NCBI GenBank assembly: GCA_964019135.1
Contig: OZ025253.1
Location: 33,468,548-33,532,547 of the forward strand
Length of the DNA stretch: 64,000 nucleotides
DNA from: Arenicola marina
Lineage: Eukaryota > Annelida > Polychaeta > Arenicolidae
Reading direction: 5' to 3'
Shown here: in pieces, positions 31,946-45,879 of the stretch
How the letters are laid out: each line of letters opens with the position of its first letter
How positions within the stretch are numbered: the stretch's first letter is position 1
Program-made: the position numbers and the translations under genes
Notes under the pieces: model-generated
What the model was told of the DNA's origin: nothing
Database searches by the model: none
What the model saw: only the letters and a program-made list of their open reading frames with translations

Positions 31946-33710
31946 GCGATTGAATATGCCTTTCAAAACAACAAATTTTGCGTTACAAGTGTGTTTACCA
32001 GTTGAAACTGCTTTTCATCACGTATTGTCTTGTTTTGTTAAAAACCTCTGCCACAAATGCGCTGGAAACCTGATAGCAATAAAATAGAAACTACATATGC
32101 TGAATGCCTGAAACACACTAAAATTATTCACGAATGAAAAAAGTAATTAACCAAGAAACCCGGAATCTAGTTGGCCTAGCAACGAATGCAAATAACGGAT
32201 GGCTTTCTCATCGAACTTACAGAGTTCACTGATCACTCGATGAGGTGAAGACGACCCATCGGTAACTGTCCAATATTTGTGGCACTTGGACATCAGGCAC
32301 CCGGACGCTAAGCCTTGATTCCACGCGATGAGAAATATCGCTACATGGACGAAACGAGGAGGCGTATCTTCACTGTTTCCTCCCATATCTCTAAATGTAT
32401 TTTCACTTATATTCCGTTGCTCACTATTTGTTCTTTTCGTGTGGAATCATTCCATCACAAATGCCAACAACTAATTATGCATATTCTTGCGAAACACATC
32501 CCCGAGCTGAATTGAATTGGCGCGATGTAAATGGACGGTCTGCCAGTGATGTGTGCGCGTTCCGCCCCTGGTAAATGATAAATCTGTTATTGGATGATGA
32601 GATAAATACCGGGTTTCTAATATGGAGATGTCTCAGTTAGCTTCCGAGCGGGGTAAAACCGGGTTATAAATATTTCCATTATTGCCCACCAACGAACTCC
32701 CGGTACCTCATGTCGGCTTTATCATATTTGTGTTTGTCAGTGGCGGCCTTTTTCGGTTTCCTTCAGCGCTTCAGTCTCGTGGTGAACCGATTCAGGGATA
32801 GAGACGGAGAGAAACAATGAACTCTATCCTGGATTCCATTACTGCACTAGTCAGTGATAAAGAAATGCGAGGGACTGACAAGAGAAATATGGCAATGTAT
32901 TAAACCACAGCTTAACAAGTCCCCGAGGGGTAGCGCCCCATAGGAAGAGAGCGCGAGAAATAGGCCGGCGAACAAAAGATTCCACTTCTATGCAGTGACG
33001 GTTCAGCATCATTGTACAACTGTACTTACAGAAAAACACCAGCCGAATATTGACGGCATTATATAAACTAACGTTAAACGTAACTCATGGGCAAAATTGA
33101 CGACATTATATACAGAGCTGGGTGTTTGAGATGTAGGGATGAGATTATGGTGTCACGGAAGGGATGATGGATGGTGGTACACAACGGCGGCAAATGCGGT
33201 AGAAAGAACCACCGAATACCGACTGTCAAAAGAAATGATTGGCTTGGTCCGATTGCCAAACGTTTTCTACATGTGCACCGATACTTCATCTTGCAATCAT
33301 GTTGATATGTCTGCGCACCGGTCTCTCTCTATTCCCTTAGCTTAAAGCCCTGTTTCCTCCTTTCCCGACCATCCTCACGCCACACCTCCTTGTTCCTATC
33401 ACCCGCACTCGTAATCCTGCCCACACACTTATGCACAATAGTCTCGCAGTGAATCGATTCCGGAAGAGCAACAGGACGAAACTGGTACCATGGACTCGAC
33501 TGCTGGCGCTAGTGGTGAAGTGAAAGGGAGAGAACTAATCAACTTGAAATCCACGTGGACAAGGAAAACATGCACTTCCTCGACACTGGAGTGAATAAGC
33601 CGCGCCACATAGGACCTAAGTATTTAGCAATACAATACCATTACCAGATAAGGAGAACATCCAAGCGAAACCACCTTTTGGTTTAAGTTTGAGATAGATA
33701 TGCACGCGCA
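31946..33710. repeat. A-C linker and blocks C and F, copy 2
   Basis: Contains the uninterrupted version of the LTR element's insertion site ('tagttggcctagcaacg' at about 32,169). C and F then follow in the same order as at 18.0-19.6 kb. Confidence 0.65.
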
Positions 33711-34930
33711 GTTTGCAGAAAGCAAATATTTATTTTATATTTATCTTTCGGGCAGTTAGTTAGTGCCAAGAGGAATGTTAGATCGCACGATGTTCAGCCT
33801 ATGCCAGAGGGATTTAAAACATGTGATGTTTTTGGCAAGAAGGGGTATGAATAAAAAAACATGGTTTCTGGGGATTTTACGGTTGTGAATTGACCATAGA
33901 CTTTCTGCTTGTTAAACAATGTATATATTCTTGTCAATCATTATTAATTAAATGTTTTTCCCACTTTCTAAGATGCTTTCAGGGCGTCTACTACATGCAC
34001 TTAACTTTGGCGTCCGGCTTAATGAAGCGCAGGAGTTGCTTAAGAAACGAATTAAAGTCCCCTAAAAATGCATTTATGCTTATATATATGTATGTATATA
34101 TATATTGGTATAATTTCCATGGTCAGTATTCCCTCGCGTTAGTCGCATGTTTGGAAGGAAGACAAAACAAAATCAGAACAATAGCTTCCCTCACTGACAA
34201 ACAAAATCCATGCTGGCACTATTGTGAAAGAGAGGAAAGTAATCAATTTGAAATCCACGTAGACATGGTAAACGTTCCTAGACACAGCACAGATTACGAA
34301 ACGTCACCTAGGGGACGAGACAAGTGAATAATCCACGTGACATGGCGCAAGAAGACGCTAAGATATCGAGGTCAAAAGTGGCCTGGCATATTTCAAATAA
34401 ATGTATGTGAAAACCATGTCGTAAAAACTGCTGAAGGACCCTGCTTTTACATATTAGCCCCCCCCCCACACGTTATCTCTCGTTGTGGAGCCTGAACGGT
34501 TTCTACTTACAAATCTATCTCACCTGAACTAGACGAAAGGTATCCCGAAAACATCTGTACATACCGCACACTTGCGATTTGACATTTGTGACTGCTATAG
34601 GGAAATACAAAGACGACTACCTCTGAAGAGCATACGGCGGTACACTCACAGCACAATTTCGACAACATACGTGGTCTGATTTGATGACAAGAAGGGTGTT
34701 GATGCAACATGAAAATTACCCAAGGAATTATCTGCAATTGTTCGTCCAGGACATGATCTCTGTCGATTCTGTGCACAGGGTTTGCGTTACTGAAATCTCA
34801 TGAAAACATGACAATGGATCATGTCGGTGATTCCGTCTGCTCCTCTTGTCTGCGTTTTTCGCTGTCTGACCGACTTCACGGTCTGACCGACCGTCACTGG
34901 TAGGAAGGCACGAAGGCGAGACTTGCAACG
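33711..34930. repeat. Blocks L and G, copy 1
   Basis: Matches 49,360-50,850. It includes a TA-rich run at 34,081-34,105 and a polyC run near 34,459. A 145-codon frame at 33,890-34,327 is not preserved in the other copy. No gene. Confidence 0.55.
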
Positions 34931-36080
34931 ACCAATCGATAATGCTTGTGGCGGCAAAATCAAAGTTCAGCCTAGCGCAGCATTATAATAAAAATAAGTA
35001 ATAATGAGAAGTAATACCGCGCCACTGGTTACTGCAACAATATATATAATATTCTGACAATAATTGCACTGCATAGAAATGTAAACCAATTTTGTAATCC
35101 ATCAAATGGGAAATATCGTCGTTGCTTTTAAAGTAATTCCGCACTATTTCCGGTTCTCCATAAGGCCATGACGTTAATATTTTAACCGTATCCCGGGGAA
35201 CCATAACGAAGGAGAAGAGGAGATGTGAGTGCTATGATATTTAAGGTGACTAGCCGCCCCGCTCGCTCCGCTCGCGGGACGTCTAGCGTTCGTAGTAATA
35301 AGCGAAAGAAATAACAGTATGACAGTATTTGGACGTCAAATAGTAGCAGGCAGAAGGTAGACATTGGGCAGAAATAATATCGATAATCATATTGACATAA
35401 ATTGAGACCGGGGGCTACGGAATAACGGGACATACATGTTAAGGATATTTCAACCCTGTGCAATTATTGCGCATTCAGTACAGAATACTGAAATTGCGGC
35501 TAAAGCACGATATAAACGAATATCAGTCCAGTAAAACTAAGGCCCAAGCTCATACATTGATTGAGTAAAAAAAAGGGTTGATTGAGTTAAAAAAGGGGCT
35601 GTTTCCCGTCCGTTGTTCGTCATTTAACGTATTACTACTACCTTCAGTGGATAAAATCTGCCTGACGTCCTGGTTGGTCTATAGAATTGACGTGTAGACC
35701 GCTTAAATATACTGTAAATTTTGATCAAAGATCAAAAAGATCAAATCAATTCAAATAGGCAAGGTTCCCCGGGCAGAGTTCGTTCTCTTGCTACTAATGG
35801 GAAGTCGTGGACGCGAGACAGTATGGGATTTGTTTGTTTTGATGACGGTTCGGGCGATAAGGCGTTGGGAGAAATATTATTACTGTTGGCACCAAGCCAG
35901 GTAGCCCGCCGCAGGCCGCGGGATATAAGGTGATAAGGACCCAGCGGTTGTGTTAACACATGCGATATCTTTGACACATCTAAGAGCGACGGCTGGATAT
36001 TGATAGGTTCTCATGGCGTAGGTTCTCAAGGCGGCTGCTGGTGCCAATGGGCTCTTGCATTCCGCGGCATAGTGGGACAG
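34931..36080. other. Mostly unmatched interval
   Basis: Only the first 150 bp match another place (about 50,850-51,010). I see no gene, structural RNA or mobile-element ends in the rest. Confidence 0.4.
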
Positions 36081-37330
36081 ACAGCTTCATTTTATTAGTA
36101 TAGAAGATGAAGGAGGGGGGCAGCGTGAGATGTGGGTGGGTGGTGGATGTGTGTGTGTGCTGGAGGGGGGGGGGGTCAACCAGTACCTAGTTTATGCCCC
36201 TCCGTTCAAAGTGGGGTACCCGGCGTCATACGCCTATAATTCATGATGGGTTGCTCGGCCAAGATCATTTTTGAGATACGCTTTATTTTTCTTGGCTTCC
36301 CAATTTCCAGGGACGGGCAGGGTGGATGGGCGCATGGTGGATACATGTCCCCCTTCGGAGATAAACCGACGATTGTAGAGGTAAATGCAGTAATTTCCTT
36401 TTCATGGGTCCGTTGGGGAGTTTAAGCTTGAAGCGGCAACGCACCCGTACTCCCTTCAAGGCAATGCGGAAGCGGGCGGTGCGTGGGGGAAGGGGGCGAT
36501 GACGAGCACATTTTATCCCTTTTAAGCACTGCAAAATGGAATGACCATTTCGTTTTGACTGTGCATAATCGCATCCTTTCCCGGTAGGGCCCTGTACTGA
36601 CCTGCATTTCATTCTCGCTCATTCTCATTTGCGGAGCTTGCACATTAACCGCCATTTCCATGAAGCATTCAATTACCTTACCCGTCTCATGACACAAGTG
36701 CTTACGCACCCGTCAATCCGCACACACACCGACACCGTCTCTCCGCCCTCCTACCCCCTTCCCATCCTTCTCCCACTCACTCTCCTTCTCCCCAAATAAG
36801 TGCTCAACCCAATCCGCCTTTCCCTTACACCTATCTAGCGGAAGGATATGCTTTTCCAACCCACACACCGTACACATTAGCTGCAACTTGAGGGCAGTTT
36901 GCTCACGCCTTGATGTAAATACCACTTCGTCCCGTCGGGCCGCTTGCCATCCACTAGCAGGTGACAGTTTATAACGGGAGAGATTCTCAATCTATGGCTT
37001 CTGGTCCCCTCTGTAAACACCCATCTGACGAGTCGGCCGCCTCGCTCTCTTGTCAACTAGATTGCATTCCCGTGTTTGCACCGCACCCAGACCCCTCAAT
37101 CCCGGTCACGGACCCGGTCTGCTACGTCCATGAGGGGGCATCGCCACCGACGGTAAACCAATTTACAGAGTACAGGGGTTCATTAGATTCCTGGATATTC
37201 CTCCCATAGTGAGAAGCCAAGCCGCGGCCGCCTCGGTATTTGTGGGCGCCAGTTGGGCAAGAGCGACATTTAATTTCGAGGTTCTGTCTCCGAGTAAGAG
37301 TCACCGATACCACGAATTAATCTGCTTTGT
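36081..37330. repeat. Block M, copy 1
   Basis: Matches 51,080-52,250 in order. On the minus strand it has short frames (for example 37,122-37,313) with counterparts of equal length in copy 2. Differences between the copies mostly change amino acids, so I see no sign of protein-level constraint. Confidence 0.6.
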
Positions 37331-38204
37331 ATTGATAATGCGATACCCGTAATAACCACTTGACATTATATGCTGTCTTTTGTCGAATGATAAAATGGGC
37401 CATAAACATTTATCTGTCAACAATGTAATATCTGTCTGACCTTTTTACATTTGCACTTCATTTGTTCATCTTAGTGAGCCATTCACTCTTCGACTGCTCC
37501 TGATAGTCCCAAGCAATATAGATATATCTGATATTGGACTAAACAACACCGGCAGATTTGGGAGTATGGGATAAGGGTATAATCGATTTCGTGTGAGGAA
37601 AAATAGGGCTGCGGACATCAACTATATGATTACTAAGTGTCGTCAAACCCGAATCTTGTGTGATGACTTACAGACAAAATATATGTGATCACTGTGCGAG
37701 AGAAAGCAAGGTGCAAACGTGGAATTTTATTTTTATTGCTTAAGTAAGTACGCCAGACGAGTGTCTTTTGCATTCCTGATTCAGAAAGTTTGTGGGACAA
37801 TGTCACTGTCTAGACACTAACTGGCTGTGTGATCGAAGGCGAAATATTTCACATTTGACATTGGTGAAATAAGAATTGTGAGGGAATCCTTAAATGAAAT
37901 TACCTCAAGAAAGTGAGTTAATTCCCACATTGCTGGGAACATTTAAATGGGTACCTTTCATCCTAAATCGCTAATATTTATATAGAGTGTTGTTAATATA
38001 ATGAGCTATTTTCAGTAACAAAATCAGATATTCAAATTATTCACAAAACACCGTTTTGGGATGCCATAATGAGCATTAGTCAATGAAAGCTCACTGTGTG
38101 GGAAGACCCGACATGGTTTGTATCCTAAGTTCTTATTTTGCCGATGTATGCCTGTCTGTCGTATCCTTTTAAACATTCCAACCCCGAAGCCCGCCGTTTG
38201 GCTC
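37331..38204. repeat. Block J, copy 2
   Basis: Matches 52,280-52,950 and, with a large insertion, 4,090-5,820. AT-rich, no gene. It provides the empty site for the insertion at 4,691. Confidence 0.6.
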
Positions 38205-38893
38205 AGTATAGAAACCCTTTAGCGTTGTCACGGAGCCAACGGAACGAGTGGCTTGCCGTCCCATTTTCTAGGGCGTGTAAATATTACGAGGCATAAATAT
38301 CTTTTGAGACTTACGCGTTGGTCGTCATGCCACCTGCTCCGGCCCACAAACCTTGTTTGTTTGTAAAGCACGCACTGGTGGTTTGAGGGTACTCAGGCGA
38401 CCGGCACCCCCACGTCCCGCAACTGCACACCGCTTGCCCACGGCCTGAAAACGCAACGGCATTTCCAACGCACGCAGGCGGCCAGCTTCTCGAGTGCTGT
38501 AAACTGCTACGCATTAAAGCGCAACGGCGATTTAGAAGGCATAAGCGTCCTCCTTGTATTATAGCTGAACTATCAATTATGGATATGCGGCATCCCAGCC
38601 ATTGGGGATTGGCTCTCAAGCGTATCTCTATCGCGAACCCAACGAACCGACTTGTCTATGGCACAGTACAATGTGCAGTAACGAGGTATTATTTATTGAT
38701 AGGATGATATTTACGGCGCAACATGCTGCTCAATCAGTAACAGTTACGTTGGCGTGGATTCAAACTCACCCGCTGACTTTGGTGGCCCAACACAGACAGA
38801 CACAGATGACACCGTTGAAATTGCTACAATTAAGTCGTATTAGACATTAAGTGACATTTTATGACACCGGTAAAATCATGGGAAGATGTGTTG

Positions 38894-40126
38894 GTTTAAA
38901 CATATTTTTATTAAGCAATTGGAAATCAGGCAGAGCCTATAACAAATTCCTCTTGCTGAGGTACGAAGTCACACAACTGTTAAGAATATAGAAATGTCAA
39001 AACTCGCGTGATATAAATTGTAGAACGATAAATTAGGTTATCTAAACCAAGGTATCAGTAGTTGTGAACAAAAGGTAAAGTAACTAAATGATTACAAACA
39101 GGGTCAGTCCGATATACAGCCATGTTGTTAATTTTATATAATATGATTAGATATCAAAACGTTTACTCTTGGCTATAAACTCGTGGACCGCGACAAAAAT
39201 GTCAGCGTTTACATCAAACGGAAAGTCAGGATTACCGTTTAAAATAGTCCCAATAGACACTGGAGCAGATCATCTTATTTGCCGCATGAGGGTATCACGA
39301 ATGTTACTGTAATGCTTACAAGAGAAAAAGTAGTGAACTGCATCTTCCAGAGCTTCTCCACATGAACACAAGGGGCTATCAATTATATGCCTATCATATA
39401 GATGCGATTTTAACAAGCTGCAATTCATCCGTATGCGAGCATGTATTATATTAATAGAGCGCGAACCCATTGCATAGAGTTTGGTCAGCTTTGTCTGATT
39501 TTGGGGCGTTATAGCGCGTTTGAAGGCATATATGTCGCTTAGTTGTCTGGTATCGGCAGGTAGCTCATTCCAAAGTCTTACTGTGCTGGGTAGAAAAGAT
39601 TTATACAGTACATTTAACCTTGTTTGAATTGATGTCATATTGAGCGCATGGGCATTGATCGTAGATGGTACACAGTTCTGGTGTTAACAGATGGTGGTAG
39701 TAGGTTACACAGATAGGGCGGGGCCTTGTTGTAAAACATTTTGTGAAATAACATTAGTTTGGCTCGTTCCCTCCTTTTGGCAAGCGACTCCCATCCCAAC
39801 TCGTTATAGATCTTGATATGACTCGCATACTTAATAGCGCCGCTTACCAAACGACCAGCCCTTAACTGTACCGACTCAAGTTTGTCGCTTTCATATTGAG
39901 TACATCCGTCCCATATAACACTCGCGTATTCTAAGGTTGGTCTGATAAATGCTTTATACATAATGTCTAGAGTCTTTCGAGACAGGCGATGACTCAAACG
40001 AGCTAGTAAATCAACACGTCTGCTTGCCTTGAGATACATTTCACTAATGTGAGACGACCATGATAATCTTGAATTCAAGGTAACTCCGAGATGTTTACAT
40101 TCCTTAACGGATTCAATTTTACCATT
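38894..40126 (-). mobile_element. 5'-truncated non-LTR retrotransposon (LINE)
   Basis: 1,233 bp flanked by a 13-bp direct repeat, GGAAGATGTGTTG (38,881-38,893 and 40,127-40,139). The homologous block near 53,638 has one copy of this 13-mer and no insert, proving a clean insertion. A 5' truncation and a target duplication of this length are typical of target-primed reverse transcription. The 3' end (left side) is AT-rich with no long poly-A. About 250 bp of 3' UTR follow the coding remnant. Confidence 0.9.
39147..40126 (-). pseudogene. LINE reverse transcriptase C-terminal remnant
   Basis: Encodes the end of a Jockey/CR1/L2-type ORF2. The thumb region has 'LGVTLNSRLSWSSHI' and 'FIRPTLEYASVIWDGC'. 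It is followed by 'FLPSTVRLWNELP', then a C-x-C...H...C segment (CSCGEALEDAVHYFFSC) and a tail resembling the usual end of such ORFs (near 39,150-39,255). The frame shifts at about 39,640 and again at about 39,270. The catalytic RT core and endonuclease are missing because of the 5' truncation. This copy cannot move by itself. Confidence 0.85.
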
Positions 40127-40860
40127 GGAAGATGTGTTGCAAGCCCCTGTCAGCGCATTCTCATCACAGAGAGCGCCACCTGTCGCCTTATTCACGCCCT
40201 CCGTCCTCAGTACTCCCAATTACTGTGACGGACGACGCCATTGTCGTCGGCTGCATTGCGTAATTGCCCGCAAACCTGAGCCGCTGAAGGAGACAATATG
40301 GGAGGGAATAACATGACAAGGACGAAGGAGCTTAGCGGAGGATCACTGGTCTCAGGGACAAGGGGAGGAGATTTCCAGAGGCGTGTGTGGAAGAGAGAGG
40401 GTGCGAGGCATGGAGAGCCCTTGGGACTGGCCAGAACGCAAGGGCGTTATAGTGCACGTTCCGGAGCCATATCGATCCCCTTTTAACTTTGGTGGTGAAT
40501 GTTATGTTGGTGGGTTTTGTGAACTTGGCCTCTCTAGATCCATTTAGTGGTGGAATGTTTAGCGAGGCGGATGTACGAGTCGCCCCCTATCGCATCCCAC
40601 ACCGCAGCCGACATCCTATTTACATCATTGTGAAGTCCATTAGTGTAATCCCTGATTTACCTTATATCCTGTGTGTACGAGGTGGCCGAGTATGTTAGCT
40701 GATGTTGACCCACAGATGCCCAACCCAACTCCCCTCTGACCAAGCACCTACAATGTCACCTCTTGTGAAGGCACAAACCGTCAAACTAAAACCTAAACCT
40801 AACATGTCTTAATGCAACCCTGACCTTAAGGTCTAGCGTATAATTGTCTAATTTTGTTAA

Positions 40861-42660
40861 AAGCACCTGTCTCAAATGTGCTTGAAATCTTATAGCAATT
40901 AAATAGTAACTATGCAATAAAAATATGCTAGCCACATATGCTGAATGCCTAAAACACACTAAGATTATAACGATGTATAATGACAGAGCATAATTAATGT
41001 TGTGTCCAAGCAGGGTAAATCGGGTTATAACAATTTTCATTATTGCCCACCACTCCCCTCCCGGTGCCTCATGTCGGCTTCATCATATTTGTGATTGTCA
41101 ATGTCAGCTTTTTTCCTGTTGCCGTCACTGCCGTCTCGAGGTGAATCGATTCAGGGAAAGACTGGGAGAAACAATGTACCCTATCCTCGATTATGTTACA
41201 TAACTGCGCTACTCTGAGATAAATAAGCGGGAGGGATTGACGAGAGAAATATGGCAAATGTGGTACAAAACTTATAAACCACAGCTGAACAGGTCACCGG
41301 AGCGTAGCGCCCCCCTAATAAGAGAGCGGAGATAGAGGCCGAAGAGAATAAAAATTGCGTTACATCACTGTAAGCTGTACTTAATGGGCAAAACGAATGG
41401 CATTATACAATCAGACGTTGAACGTAACTGGGGGCAAAACAAGTTTCCGGGACAGTGTATACAGAGCTGAGATTATTTAGACACTAGGTGGATGATGGAT
41501 GATAGTACACAATGGCAAACTATGGAATATAAAGTATGTCAATAGTAGGAACTGCATCATATTGACTGTCAAATGAAATTATTGGCTTGGTCCGATTGCC
41601 AAACCTCTTCTATGTGCACCGATACTTCATCTTGCAATCATTTTGACATGTCTGCGCACCGGTTTTCCTTTATTTCTTTAGTGAAAATACCTTTTTTATT
41701 ATCTCCTTTTCCCGGCCTAACTTACGTCACGCCTCCTTGTCTCCATCTCCCTCACTCGTAATCCTGCCCACTCACTCATTCACAATAATCTCGCAGTGAA
41801 TCGAGTCGAGCAGAGTGACTGGACGAAAATGGTACGCTAGAGGCGACTGATGGCCCCTTTGGTGACGCAAATGGGAAGGAACTAATCAACTTGAAATCTA
41901 CGTGGATAAGGAAACATACTCTTCATGGACACTGGAGAAATTACACAGCGCCATCTAGGATGGGAGGGGAGTCAAAGGAAATACTCATTACACATATCAC
42001 AATATTATTCCCTAACCGATAAAGAGAAAATAAAAGGGAAACCACCTGGACGTCGGTTGTTTTGAGTTTTAGAATTTAATTTTGGGCTGGTGGGAATTGT
42101 TCCAAGAGGGGTGGATAGAATGGCCTCATCTGTCTAATACAAGTCAATGTCTTGACGCAATGTAAGAATGCCAATCGGGAATAAGATTTTCGCAATTCCC
42201 GATGAATACATCTGTAAAGGCAAATAACGAGCTGCCATGTCTCTGAATCCTTCAAGATGCACATCACGCATATGGGAATTGATATTTTTGTCTATTATCC
42301 CAAACAGCCTTTGGCAACGACTATGGTTACGTGATTGCAGCTAATGTGGCACATGCAGAACCAAAAGATAAAAGTACATACGTGATGTAATGCGAAAACT
42401 AGCTTGGCAATTATCTTTTTTATACTTTATCCAGCTTTCTGCTGCTTTGTTTTGTCCATACTACCTCACGTGTATCGCGTTTTAGAGCCTGCGAGATAGA
42501 AATCTCAGTTAGCAGAGGCCGAATATTTATCTGCCTTCGGGTATTTATTTAATGGCACGGGGAATGTTAGATTACAGATATCCAGCTGAATTTACTGGGC
42601 TGCATCATGTCTACAAAAGCAAAGCTTTGAAAGTGTTATTCAAAAACCTGTAATTTTTTG
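40861..42660. repeat. Blocks C and F, copy 3
   Basis: Closely matches 54,370-56,195 (about 95 percent by eye in the segments I aligned). No gene. Confidence 0.65.
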
Positions 42661-44689
42661 TCAAGAATAAGTATCATAAACATAAATTTGACGCGGCGCC
42701 AAAAACCCTACGATAACGTGGTCAAAAAGTGGCCAAGCAGATTTCAAATAAATGTGTGTTTAAAGGACGTCACAAACAAATTTGTACACGTCACCCCCTT
42801 CTCCAACAAGCCCACCAACCAAACTCCGCGAGTTATCTCCGGGTGTGGAACCTGAACTGTGCCTACGTGCACATTTCTGTCACCCTACCTGGACGAAAGG
42901 TTGCCTGAAAACGTCGGTACATACCGCAAACTCGCGAATTTTTTCTGCCAAAGCGAAATGCAAAGACGACTATGATTACTTCTGAAGAGCGTGCAGTGGT
43001 ACATTCACAGCCAATATCTAAAACATATTTATCTGGTTCGATAACACAAATAAGTGGTGATGTACTTTGCAAAACTAACTGAGTAATTATCTGCAATTCC
43101 CCGCAGTCTCTGTGGTGTCTGTCCATAGGGAATTCGCGTTATTTAAATCTCATCAAAATAGGACAATGGATCAGTATGTCAGTGATTCCATCTGCTCTTC
43201 CTCTCTGCGGTTTTTGCTCTCTCATTGGAGGAACGTTGCTGGGAGACAGCAACGCGTGTCCACGCAACAATGAAAACGCCGAATGAAGCATTATTACTAG
43301 GCAGCGTACGTGTTATTGTTCATTTACACAAGGAATGAAAATTGACATGTTCCGGCCTCGGTCACAGAGGACGCAATTTAATGTGGGCCTGATTGGTTAG
43401 ATTTATGTGACTACTATTTTCCGCAGATGACATTTCGTTTGCAGCCACAGCTAGCTTTCTTTTATAAGTAATATTTAATATACGCATCGCGCTGATATGA
43501 ATTGACGGGTTATTTATTAAACCATTATTGGAACTGCAATACTCTTAGGAGTATAATGGTTTTGTATTGTGAAACGCGATGAACAAAAAGATAAAAGTAC
43601 GTCAATGAAAGTCTCGTCTTGAACCAAGCCAAGTAATGGATGATGTATTGGAAAAGGCAGCTTTGTGCTTATGTATGGTTTTTCCTAGATTATGTTCCAA
43701 ACAGTGTACTTGTTGGCTGATATGAAACCATTTCTTGTGAGCTAATACGAAACAATTTCTTGTTATCTAATAGGAAACCATTTCCTGTTAGTTAATATGA
43801 AACCGTTTTTTGTTAGTTAATACAAAACCATTTCTTGTCAGTTAATAAGAGACCATTTCTTGTTAGTTGATCATGATATGAACTGAGATCGGTCAACCAG
43901 GGCGCACCATGGTGACACAAGCTGCACCACAGTAGCGGTCCATATGACAGGACAGAACAGAATCCAAAATGGCGCCCGGGATCACTTAACGCCACATCAA
44001 CAACAGCCATGCCACAAAGGTAAAAGGGACAACACAGATGATCTTTTAAAATAAATAGCTGGGAGAGACCGATTATATGACCGTTCGTCACGAAATAAAG
44101 GGCCACTCTCCTTCGTCTCCTGACTTGAGGCTTTTCGATACACGTATAGTGGGAGGATTTGTCTGGGTTCTTTGTCGCTGGTCTCAGAGCCCGTTCATCC
44201 CTTATTGTGGTCAAAATATGACGGTAAGGCACGCAGCGAATTACGTCGACGTCCTGTGCAGAAAGAAAACCATTTTTAACACATTGTGACTGCTTCGTTT
44301 TACATCAGTACACTAATGTGACACAGTCCACCCACACATTCAAAACCGAGAATATATATGAATATCTGTGAATACAAAATTAATATAGAGATGTGGCATA
44401 AAACACACATCCCAATGAGAAACTTCTGATCACACTGGTGCACCTTATGTAAGAAATTGTGGCTTTTCTCTCCACCAGATTATCCGTACTCGAACAGCGA
44501 CTCGACTTATTGTAACGCATTCATTTGTTAAACGTTAACCCCACTAAAAATAATACAATGTGTCTGGTTAATTTAAGTGCAACACAACTTGAAGGATATT
44601 TTATGAACAACGTCTGGTGTTGGACTAAAATTTGACGTATGCCCTTGATATTGCAGCTACTGTGTATAAACAATTATCAATACCTACAT
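42661..44689. repeat. Blocks G and D, copy 3
   Basis: Matches 2,250-4,060 and 57,000-58,400. It lacks the L block, about 580 bp, that lies at 56,195-56,770 in the sister copy. The 25-bp minisatellite is at 43,709-43,870. Confidence 0.65.
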
Positions 44690-45500
44690 TGGGGATGTCA
44701 TAAAGAGTATATGCGAATGATCTCTCAATTGGTGCAGGAGACCTCATGTACACAAAACGTCGCTTCCTGAAGATCTTAAGAGCCCAGTGGCTGACATTGG
44801 AAGATGCAAGGATTCAACCCCACATGCTGAAGTTTGTGGCGCACAACACGATGACGCTGGGGAAATTGCCATACTTAGGTCGTATCAAATATTTATTTGC
44901 GATTTACGACATATCGCCTGTCGAGATGGCACATTTACGTGTGAAGAAGTTTCATGTGAGAGGGAGACTGTCGGCAAACTCTTACCACAGAGGGCGTCCC
45001 GTCGCCTTCTTTGTGCCCTTTGCGCCGGGTACAATACTCCCAATTACCTTGACGGCCGAGGTCATTGTCCCCGACTGCATTGAACGGTGATTGCACGCAA
45101 ACCTGGCCAGCTGAAGGAGGCTCCATGGAAGGGACTATTTTGACAAGGACGAAAGAGCTTTGAGCAGAAGAACTGTCCTGACATGGGCAAAGGGATGAGA
45201 TTTCCGGAGGAATGTGTGGAAGAGAGAGCGTGTGGAGATACATTGGAGCGGGTGGAACACAATGGCAGTATGGTTTTCCTTCCGGAGTCAAATCGATGCT
45301 CTGACCTTGATGGTGAATGTAGTGTTGGTGGGTTTGATGACCTTGGCCTCTATTTAGTGCGGAAATGTTGAGCGTGGCGGATTTACGAGTCGCCCCCTAT
45401 CGGATTTCACAATATAGCCAACATCCTATTTACGTCATCATGAAGTCCTATAGGGCAATCTCTGTTCGACCATCCTCTTCTGTGTTTCGGAACTGAGGTG
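44690..45500. repeat. Block E, copy 2
   Basis: Matches 21,280-22,040 and 58,400-59,120, with the tRNA-like box motifs at about 44,782-44,820. Frames of about 100 codons on both strands are not conserved. Confidence 0.55.
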
Positions 45501-45612
45501 TGTGCTTCAAGCTAATGCATACCGCCCCCCCCCCCTCCTCTCCCCATTCTATCCCTCACGTATCGCACCAGCGGTGCACTATCCTTTTTTCCGGGCCGAT
45601 AACCAAACCTTG

Positions 45613-45835
45613 GAGGGGCGCTCCATAGCTCAGGAGTTAGACCGCTGGCCAGATGCGAGCCTAACGTCACGTTGATCGGTGGTTCGAGCACCGCTGTGGC
45701 CATGTCGGTGTGATCGCAGGATAAAGATCCCATGTCGTTCTTGACAATGAGTAGGGGGTTACCCCTGGGACATGGCGCCACTCTGGTCTTCCTTCTCCCA
45801 TTGACTAGCATTGGTTAACGCGTCCTGAATATAGA
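45613..45835 (+). mobile_element. Putative tRNA-derived SINE
   Basis: 'tagctcaggagt' (45,626-45,637) resembles a pol III A box, and 'ggttcgagcacc' (45,681-45,692) a B box, 55 bp apart. Together with 'agaccgctgg' between them this looks like a tRNA head. The element interrupts the E to C' order seen elsewhere. A faint match to its 3' part ('gacatggcaccgctctg') occurs near 1,362. Ends and target duplication are not clear. Confidence 0.5.
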
Positions 45836-45879
45836 AACACACCAAACCTTGCATTTGAATCACTCTTAGGCACGAAGCT

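Larger units (their letters stand above)
38205..40860. repeat. Block A, copy 3, split by a LINE
   Basis: Flanks of the LINE (38,205-38,893 and 40,127-40,860) are contiguous in the copy at 52,955-54,370. Confidence 0.7.
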
